6,559 bases of DNA from Bacteroidia bacterium (GTDB lineage Bacteria > Bacteroidota > Bacteroidia > Bacteroidales > GCA-2748055): NCBI GenBank assembly GCA_004525825.1, contig SPBY01000171.1, positions 1-6,559 on the forward strand. Direction: 5' to 3'. The number at the start of each line of letters is the position of its first letter. Position 1 is the first letter of the stretch. Made by a program: the position numbers and the translations under genes. A model generated the notes under the pieces. It worked only from the letters and a program-made list of their open reading frames with translations. It made no database searches and was not told the origin of the DNA. Shown piece by piece: positions 1 to 4,620 of the stretch.

Positions 1-125
1 CAGTCTTCCAACAAAACATAAGGCGATTCTACCGGTTTTTTGTAGCTTAGAAATAAACCGGATATCACATAAAACAGGATAATAAATAACACTATTCCAC
101 TTGTGATCAAAGCTATTCTTTTCAT
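1..125 (-). CDS. N-terminal fragment of an unidentified membrane-anchored protein (runs off the left edge)
   Basis: An open frame starts at ATG (125-123) and stays open to the window edge, giving 41 codons. The peptide begins M-K-R and then has a hydrophobic run at about residues 4-26 (IALITSGIVLFIILFYVISG...), followed by a basic, polar stretch (SYKKPVESPY). This is the shape of an N-terminal signal anchor or uncleaved signal peptide, so the rest of the protein probably lies outside the inner membrane. The start is supported by a good Shine-Dalgarno match, AAGGA at 137-133, seven bases upstream. It diverges from the ftsE-like gene. The family cannot be told from 41 residues. That it is a real gene is likely, from the hydrophobic segment plus the RBS; any function would be a guess. 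Confidence 0.62.
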   Translation of the reverse strand, partial: MKRIALITSGIVLFIILFYVISGLFLSYKKPVESPYVLLED

Positions 126-325
126 TTGTGTATCCTTAAATAATATACCTTCCTGATACCCCGTTCGCTTATTGTAAGATAGTTCATTTTTCAATGTTTA
201 AATTGCTTTCATACCCTCAAGTCGGCGGACTTATCTGAACTTTACCTGCAAGATTAGACATCGAGTTGCGCTACACTCCGTTTTTATAATTATTTCTCTT
301 AATTTAGCCGGATATTCAAGAATTT
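126..325. promoter_or_regulatory. Divergent intergenic region between the left-edge gene and the ftsE-like gene
   Basis: These 200 AT-rich bases separate two divergently oriented genes, so both promoters should lie here. No convincing promoter was found on either strand. TATAAT occurs at 285-290 on the plus strand, with TTGCGC at 266-271, but the 13-base spacing is too short for a sigma-70 promoter. The Bacteroidota form (TTTG, about 19 bases, TAnnTTTG) is not clearly present. A small perfect inverted repeat, AAGTC-ggcg-GACTT, lies at 219-232. No RNA gene or further open frame of note was seen. The regulatory assignment rests on gene orientation, not on a recognised motif. Confidence 0.4.
133..137 (-). 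promoter_or_regulatory. Shine-Dalgarno site of the left-edge gene
   Basis: On the minus strand the sequence reads AAGGA, then seven bases, then ATG. This is near-ideal spacing and is the main support for the start chosen for the left-edge membrane protein. Confidence 0.55.
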
Positions 326-1039
326 ATGGCAAAAGACAAGGTCATTTCCCTGGAAAATGCGTACATCGGCGTTGACGATCATCTAATTCTTGAGGACGTA
401 AATCTTTCGGTGGAGAAGGGCGAATTCGTATACGTGATAGGCAGAGTAGGGAGTGGAAAGACCAGCCTGATCAAGACACTTAACGCTGAGTTACCCTTAA
501 TACAGGGAAGCGGAATTGTATCCGGTTTCACACTGGAGAATCTGAAACGCAAGGATATTCCCCTGCTCCGCAGAAAGCTCGGGATTGTCTTCCAGGACTT
601 CCAATTACTGATCGACCGATCTGTTGACAGCAACCTGGAGTTTATATTAAAAGCCACTGGTTGGAAAGACAAAGAAGAAATCAAGGACCGGATTGCTGCA
701 GTGCTTGAAAAAGTCGACCTGGGCTACAAAGGCTACAAAATGCCCCATCAGCTCTCGGGGGGGGAACAGCAAAGAGTCGTTATTGCCAGGGCCTTGTTAA
801 ACGATCCTGAGATCATCCTGGCTGATGAACCCACCGGAAACCTGGATCCTGCCACCTCCAATGATATCATGGATATCCTGATGGAAATATCCAAAGGTGG
901 CCAAGCTGTGATGATGGCTACCCATAACTACAACCTGATAAAAAAATTTCCCTCCAGGACCCTGAAATGTGAGAATGGAAAACTGGTGGGTGCCAACCTC
1001 TCCGAAGCAGAGTTTGACCGTTTGATACAGAGCGAATAA
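326..1039 (+). CDS. ftsE: FtsE-like ABC transporter ATP-binding protein
   Basis: This is a cytoplasmic ABC ATPase of 237 residues, the usual length for FtsE. All nucleotide-binding motifs are present in order: Walker A GRVGSGKTS at 39-47 (Lys45), Q-loop Gln90 within FQDFQLL, signature LSGGEQ at 143-148, Walker B IILADE at 163-168 (catalytic Glu168), D-loop GNLD at 171-174, and switch His200 (ATHN). The FQDFQLL-DRSV wording is typical of FtsE and separates it from general MacB/LolD-type ATPases, although those remain the main alternative. In the known system FtsE pairs with the membrane protein FtsX to couple ATP hydrolysis to activation of peptidoglycan hydrolases at the division site. No ftsX lies beside it here. 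The ATG at 326 gives the expected N-terminus. No good Shine-Dalgarno sequence precedes it, which is common in Bacteroidota. It ends at TAA, 25 bases from a convergent gene. Confidence 0.88.
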   Translation: MAKDKVISLENAYIGVDDHLILEDVNLSVEKGEFVYVIGRVGSGKTSLIKTLNAELPLIQGSGIVSGFTLENLKRKDIPLLRRKLGIVFQDFQLLIDRSVDSNLEFILKATGWKDKEEIKDRIAAVLEKVDLGYKGYKMPHQLSGGEQQRVVIARALLNDPEIILADEPTGNLDPATSNDIMDILMEISKGGQAVMMATHNYNLIKKFPSRTLKCENGKLVGANLSEAEFDRLIQSE

Positions 1040-1064
1040 GTGGCTTATATCCAGGCTTGACAGA

Positions 1065-1952
1065 TCAGAATTCTATATTAAATTCCTTTTTCAGAAGCTG
1101 AAGATCTTCCCTGAAATAAGGCATCGCCATTATCACATCCTCCTTTGACAATGGTGCGGCACTTTGTTCTATACGGTTTGCCGCATGCAGTTTATCCACC
1201 ACTCCCGACCTCATGATCAAATTCTTAACAGGACGGGGGGTCAGTTTGCGTATAAGCTTCCTGGTGAGATTCTCCCTATCCATGAAGAGCTTTTCAACTG
1301 CCTTGTTTTTGGGTACGGCAGCAGTATTGTCGCACACAATTTCCCTTTTATATGCGGGAATACCCAAAAAGGAGAATAAAGTACCAGAGAATTTTTCCGG
1401 ATTTTCTCTAAGATCACTGGTTTTTAACAAGAGCAACTGTTCCCGAGGAAATACGCCGATCCATTTACTCAGGTGTTCATAATAGAGACTTCCATAAAAA
1501 TGGCCAACATTGTTGCGCTTTACAATATCAGGCTCTGCCGCGATCCCCTTTTCTACCTCCATAGAATCCAAAAATGAAGTATAAGCTTCATGGTGCCCGA
1601 AATTCACGGAATAATTATAAGAGGAGTAGGCCCTTGCTACCGGCTCTCTAAGCATCACCACAATCTTCATTTCCGGATTATATGCATGGATGTGTGAAAT
1701 GGCTTCGTGGTCCATCAGCAGATAGGTATCGGCCGTAGCAATGACAGGGGCGCTACTGCATTTCCTGAAAAAGGAATGGTAGTATTTTTCTCCCTTCCTG
1801 TAATGCTCTCTCAGGGAGAAAAAGGGAACTTCCTTGATGTATGAGAAACACACATCGCTGTGTTCTTTCAGGTAGGAATACAGGGTGGTGGTACCGGACC
1901 TGCCAGCTCCAATGATCAGTGTATTTACCCTTATACCTGTCCGATCGCTCAT
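1065..1952 (-). CDS. Sulfotransferase family protein
   Basis: This is a complete 295-residue protein of the PAPS-dependent sulfotransferase superfamily. These enzymes move a sulfuryl group from PAPS to a hydroxyl or amine, often on a glycan. The N-terminus has a beta strand running into the 5'-phosphosulfate loop GAGRSGTT at 15-22, then KEVPFF at 40-45, which resembles the K-E-x-x-FF motif of heparan-sulfate-type enzymes. The 3'-phosphate-binding motif is LREPVARAYSSY at 101-112, with Arg102 and Ser110 as expected ligands. No signal peptide is visible, so it is probably cytoplasmic. It is last in the minus-strand run. Its ATG overlaps the deacetylase stop by four bases (ATGA), which implies translational coupling. 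AAGGGG at 1960-1955 is only two bases from the ATG. The acceptor is unknown; polysaccharide or lipid-linked sugar is inferred from the neighbouring deacetylase. Confidence 0.86.
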   Translation of the reverse strand: MSDRTGIRVNTLIIGAGRSGTTTLYSYLKEHSDVCFSYIKEVPFFSLREHYRKGEKYYHSFFRKCSSAPVIATADTYLLMDHEAISHIHAYNPEMKIVVMLREPVARAYSSYNYSVNFGHHEAYTSFLDSMEVEKGIAAEPDIVKRNNVGHFYGSLYYEHLSKWIGVFPREQLLLLKTSDLRENPEKFSGTLFSFLGIPAYKREIVCDNTAAVPKNKAVEKLFMDRENLTRKLIRKLTPRPVKNLIMRSGVVDKLHAANRIEQSAAPLSKEDVIMAMPYFREDLQLLKKEFNIEF

Positions 1953-2974
1953 TGCCCCTTGTTTAGATTAATGCGGCTTGCGTAATTGTTCCCGATCATA
2001 AGCCGAATCCGTCTTCTGTTCAACTCTCCCCGCAGGATCTTCCTGGCTTCCATCCCAGCCAGTTCCATAGGTACACGCTGATAATATGCCGGCCACCTAT
2101 CTTCCTTTAATCCTGCCGCACCAAATCCGGCATCGATGATCCCTCTTCTGAATAACTCTTCGATGGTTTCATCCTGCACCCCGTAGTCGGTAAACGGAAA
2201 AGAAAAATATTTGTATTCCAGTCCGAACCTTGTTTGCAAATCCTCGGTACTATGACGAATGTGGTCAAGGACTTCACGGGCAGGCAGCAAGGAGAAAAGC
2301 GGGTGATCCAGACCATGAGTACCAAATTCGAATCCCTGCTCCATCATGTCGGCAATATGGTGTAAGCTTAAATAGACTGGATTCCCAGATAAATATGCCT
2401 CAAAGGAGTAGTACCAAAGCTCAGCCACCCGGTCAATGAGTTCACGTTCAAGGTAAGATAGGTCCAGGAGCCGCTTCCTTAGTTCTGAAACAGGGCACTT
2501 GAGGATCCTGGCAACTCGCTCTTTCTCAGCCTCCGATTTCTCGGGCAGCAGCTCCAGCAAGAGACTCACTTTGAAACGGAAAAACATGGCTTTGTTATCG
2601 ATGAAATCGTTGTTCAAAAAGAAAGTAGCTGGAATGCCTTTCTTTAAAAGTATTGGCATGATCTCCTGGTGGCACTGGATCAATCCGTCGTCGAAGCTCA
2701 ATACCAAGGGAGGTTTTTTAGGATCTCGTCTTATCCCCCCGGCAAGGAATTCGCTCATTTTTACAGCTTCGAAATGTCCCAGAAGGTAATCCAGGTCAGC
2801 TTCAAACTGTGCCGTATTTCGAAGGGAATAGAGGTGCTTTGTATGGGGAAGGACCTGGTTTGATACCGCATGATAGAATGGAAAGATCACATCCAGTCCG
2901 GTGCGCTTGAAATGCTTCGCCTTTTGAATGGGTCCGGGAAGCAGGGCTGCAATATTTTTAATCAGGTCTGACAC
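1949..2974 (-). CDS. Polysaccharide deacetylase (NodB-homology) family protein
   Basis: This is a 341-residue carbohydrate esterase family 4-like protein. Such enzymes remove N- or O-acetyl groups from polysaccharides using a metal held by an Asp and two His. Motif 1 is SFDDG at 93-97 (Asp95 base, Asp96 metal ligand), followed by the typical GIPATFFL strand at 113-120. Motif 2 is THGLDHP at 219-225 (His220 and His224). FSFPFTDYG at 257-265 occupies the motif 3 position without the usual catalytic Arg wording. About 120 residues separate motifs 1 and 2, longer than in compact family members; much of this is charged and helix-like. No signal peptide is seen, so a cytoplasmic or membrane-face site is likely. 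The start is GTG at 2974-2972: an in-frame TAA lies immediately upstream and the next in-frame Met is residue 73. The start overlaps the preceding gene by 17 bases. Activity is likely; the substrate is unknown. Confidence 0.87.
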   Translation of the reverse strand: MSDLIKNIAALLPGPIQKAKHFKRTGLDVIFPFYHAVSNQVLPHTKHLYSLRNTAQFEADLDYLLGHFEAVKMSEFLAGGIRRDPKKPPLVLSFDDGLIQCHQEIMPILLKKGIPATFFLNNDFIDNKAMFFRFKVSLLLELLPEKSEAEKERVARILKCPVSELRKRLLDLSYLERELIDRVAELWYYSFEAYLSGNPVYLSLHHIADMMEQGFEFGTHGLDHPLFSLLPAREVLDHIRHSTEDLQTRFGLEYKYFSFPFTDYGVQDETIEELFRRGIIDAGFGAAGLKEDRWPAYYQRVPMELAGMEARKILRGELNRRRIRLMIGNNYASRINLNKGQ

Positions 2975-3905
2975 TTATTACTTTCTGAACGAATTTTCCA
3001 AGTGCATTATTGAATCTGATGCGTTGATAAAGTTGTGCTTGTGCACCAAAACCCTCAAAAAACCGGGCAAGGGATGAAATATTGGATCCCTCAAAATCCA
3101 GGTACAGGTCTTTGCCCGAGTGCATTTGAATAAGCCTGTCGATCACAAAAAACATTCCGCTAGACTCTTTCCCTGCCTTAGTGGATACAGAGAGCAGATA
3201 ATGTATCCTTTTGGTGTTACTTGCAAAGATGGCACCGGCGCACAGATCCGGTCCCAGTTTCACTCCGTAGGCATTCACATTTCCCGCTTCCTTCATCCCG
3301 GAGAACATATCAATCAGGTCCTGGTAGTGTTCATCGGCTTGCCTTTTATGATCGTGATGCTTCTTCAGGAGCACCAGTTCCCTGATGCCGACATCCTCAG
3401 AAAATTCCAGGCGCGAATGACTGGCCTTTTGCAAATTCCTCCTGCAATTGCTTGAGTAAGCCTGTTTAAGTTCTTTATAGAATGGGGTCAAGTGGAGTGT
3501 AAAGTTGGTATTGTCTGTTATTTCGAATCCCTTTTTCGCCCCGAGCAAATTGCCCTCATTGAAGGCATAATCGCCAAGTTTAAAAATTTTACCCAGGGCA
3601 TCCAGGAACAAAGCTATGATCTGAGCATTTATCTGCTTTTCGGAATAAATGCCCAATTGCTGACAAAATCTGGGTTGATAGAGGTATTTGAAACCTAATT
3701 TAATTCGGAATGCCACAGGCATTACATATTCATAATCGGAAAGGACCAGTGCCGCCCATTGGTCAGCACAGGCATCCAGGTACCAGCTTTGTGCATATAC
3801 CAAAGCAAATCCGGAAGAGGTAATCGCCCTGTTCCACCGCTCATCGTCAATCTCTACTCTTTGAAGGTAGCTGATCGTTCCCCTATGGCGGGTTCCCTCC
3901 TTCAT
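2958..3905 (-). CDS. GNAT/FemAB-like acyl- or aminoacyl-transferase, full-length copy
   Basis: This 315-residue protein resembles the double-GNAT (FemAB/Acetyltransf_6-like) proteins common in Bacteroidota surface-glycan loci. The visible landmarks are a W-Y-L-D start to the first subdomain (41-44), YQPRFCQQLGIYSE at 76-89, a linker motif YKELKQAYSSNCRRNLQKA at 143-161 that matches the Y-x-x-L-x-x-x-x-RRN-x-x-KA signature of such proteins, and a second subdomain ending in LDFEGSN at 269-275 with RFFEGFGA at 281-288. No signal peptide or membrane segment is seen. The ATG follows the upstream stop directly (TAAATG). No other start codon is available near the N-terminus, and AAGGAGGG in codons 2-4 appears to be coding only. 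Known relatives transfer amino acids or acyl groups to cell-wall or exopolysaccharide precursors; that role here is inferred from the deacetylase and sulfotransferase next door. Confidence 0.72.
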   Translation of the reverse strand: MKEGTRHRGTISYLQRVEIDDERWNRAITSSGFALVYAQSWYLDACADQWAALVLSDYEYVMPVAFRIKLGFKYLYQPRFCQQLGIYSEKQINAQIIALFLDALGKIFKLGDYAFNEGNLLGAKKGFEITDNTNFTLHLTPFYKELKQAYSSNCRRNLQKASHSRLEFSEDVGIRELVLLKKHHDHKRQADEHYQDLIDMFSGMKEAGNVNAYGVKLGPDLCAGAIFASNTKRIHYLLSVSTKAGKESSGMFFVIDRLIQMHSGKDLYLDFEGSNISSLARFFEGFGAQAQLYQRIRFNNALGKFVQKVISVRPD

Positions 3906-4610
3906 TTATCTCAATTTGTTTAAGGTAGCGGGCAAACGGCTGAAACTAATCCCTTGGTATATTTCCGGATGCGCTCCAAATCCCCCGAAAAACCGTGCCC
4001 CTGAGGGAATGTTGGACCCTTCAAAATCAAGTATTATTCCCGATCCGGCATATTTCCTGATAAAAGCATCTACAATCCTGAACATACTCCGGTGCTCATT
4101 GCCTGTTCTGCCTGAGGCCGATACCAGGTAGATGGCCCGGATCCGGCTGTGAGCAAAAAATGCCGATGCTATGACCTTCCGGAAGGTCCGTATGGCGTAT
4201 ATAGTTCCTGCGCCCCTGGCGATTAAGGTCTCAAGCAGACTTTGCAGCCGAGCATAATCCTTTTCCGATCTCTGGATCACATCGTTGGCTTTTTTCAGCT
4301 TCACCAGCTCCTCCGCCGACACATCCATCTCAACCGCTTCCTTGATAATCAAAGGATCAACGTATTCCTTACTGAAAACACCCAGCTGTTGGGTATAGAA
4401 GGGTTGGTATACATATTTCAATCCGGCTTTCTTCTTCCAAACCACGGGCATGATGAACCTGTAGTCGTCCACAACCAGGGCCGACCAATTAGCTGCCACT
4501 GTATCCAGATACCAGGTATATAGAAAGATTGTCTCTGCAGGTGACTGAGCAATCACATCGTTCCACTTCTCGGTATCAATGGCCTCTCTATGTATGTATG
4601 TTATCTTCAC
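3906..4610 (-). CDS. GNAT/FemAB-like paralogue with a central in-frame deletion
   Basis: This 234-residue protein is a tandem paralogue of the 315-residue protein that follows it. Its residues 1-89 align with residues 9-97 of the longer copy (shared WYLD, YQP, QQLG). Its residues 90 onward align with 165 onward, with a constant offset of 75 through LDFEGSN (194-200) and GFGA (210-213). In the 34-residue stretch 187-220, 20 residues are identical. About 67 residues are therefore missing between Ile89 and Lys90 (base 4343/4344), including the RRN-x-x-KA linker. The start is GTG at 4610-4608, with no ATG nearby, preceded by an AAAGGGA ribosome binding site overlapping the mutS2 stop codon. Its stop abuts the ATG of the next gene. 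It may be a degenerate copy, a non-catalytic partner or a compact functional variant. The open frame and coupling argue against simple decay, but catalytic loss is plausible. Confidence 0.7.
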   Translation of the reverse strand: MKITYIHREAIDTEKWNDVIAQSPAETIFLYTWYLDTVAANWSALVVDDYRFIMPVVWKKKAGLKYVYQPFYTQQLGVFSKEYVDPLIIKEAVEMDVSAEELVKLKKANDVIQRSEKDYARLQSLLETLIARGAGTIYAIRTFRKVIASAFFAHSRIRAIYLVSASGRTGNEHRSMFRIVDAFIRKYAGSGIILDFEGSNIPSGARFFGGFGAHPEIYQGISFSRLPATLNKLR

Positions 4611-4613
4611 TTT

Positions 4614-4620
4614 TCCCTTT
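4614..4620 (-). promoter_or_regulatory. Shine-Dalgarno site deciding the GTG start of the short GNAT/FemAB-like gene
   Basis: On the minus strand AAAGGGA lies three bases before the GTG at 4610 and overlaps the TAA stop of mutS2. It supports the GTG start and suggests reinitiation by ribosomes finishing mutS2. The spacing is somewhat short. Confidence 0.45.

Noticed and set aside
219..232. Perfect inverted repeat AAGTC-ggcg-GACTT as an operator or terminator
   Set aside because: A 5-bp stem is expected by chance in 200 bases, and there is no T run, so it is mentioned only within the intergenic entry.
266..290. Possible promoter TTGCGC ... TATAAT upstream of the ftsE-like gene
   Set aside because: The 13-base spacing is too short for sigma-70, and the Bacteroidota TAnnTTTG element is absent, so no promoter is claimed.
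379..684. 101-codon minus-strand open frame inside the ftsE-like gene
   Set aside because: It lies wholly antisense to a gene with all ABC ATPase motifs, and the peptide is Ser/Arg-rich with no recognisable domain.
2958..4610. The two GNAT/FemAB-like frames as one gene split by a frameshift
   Set aside because: Each has its own N-terminal WYLD...QQLG segment and its own C-terminal DFEGSN...GFGA segment, so they are tandem copies rather than halves of one gene.
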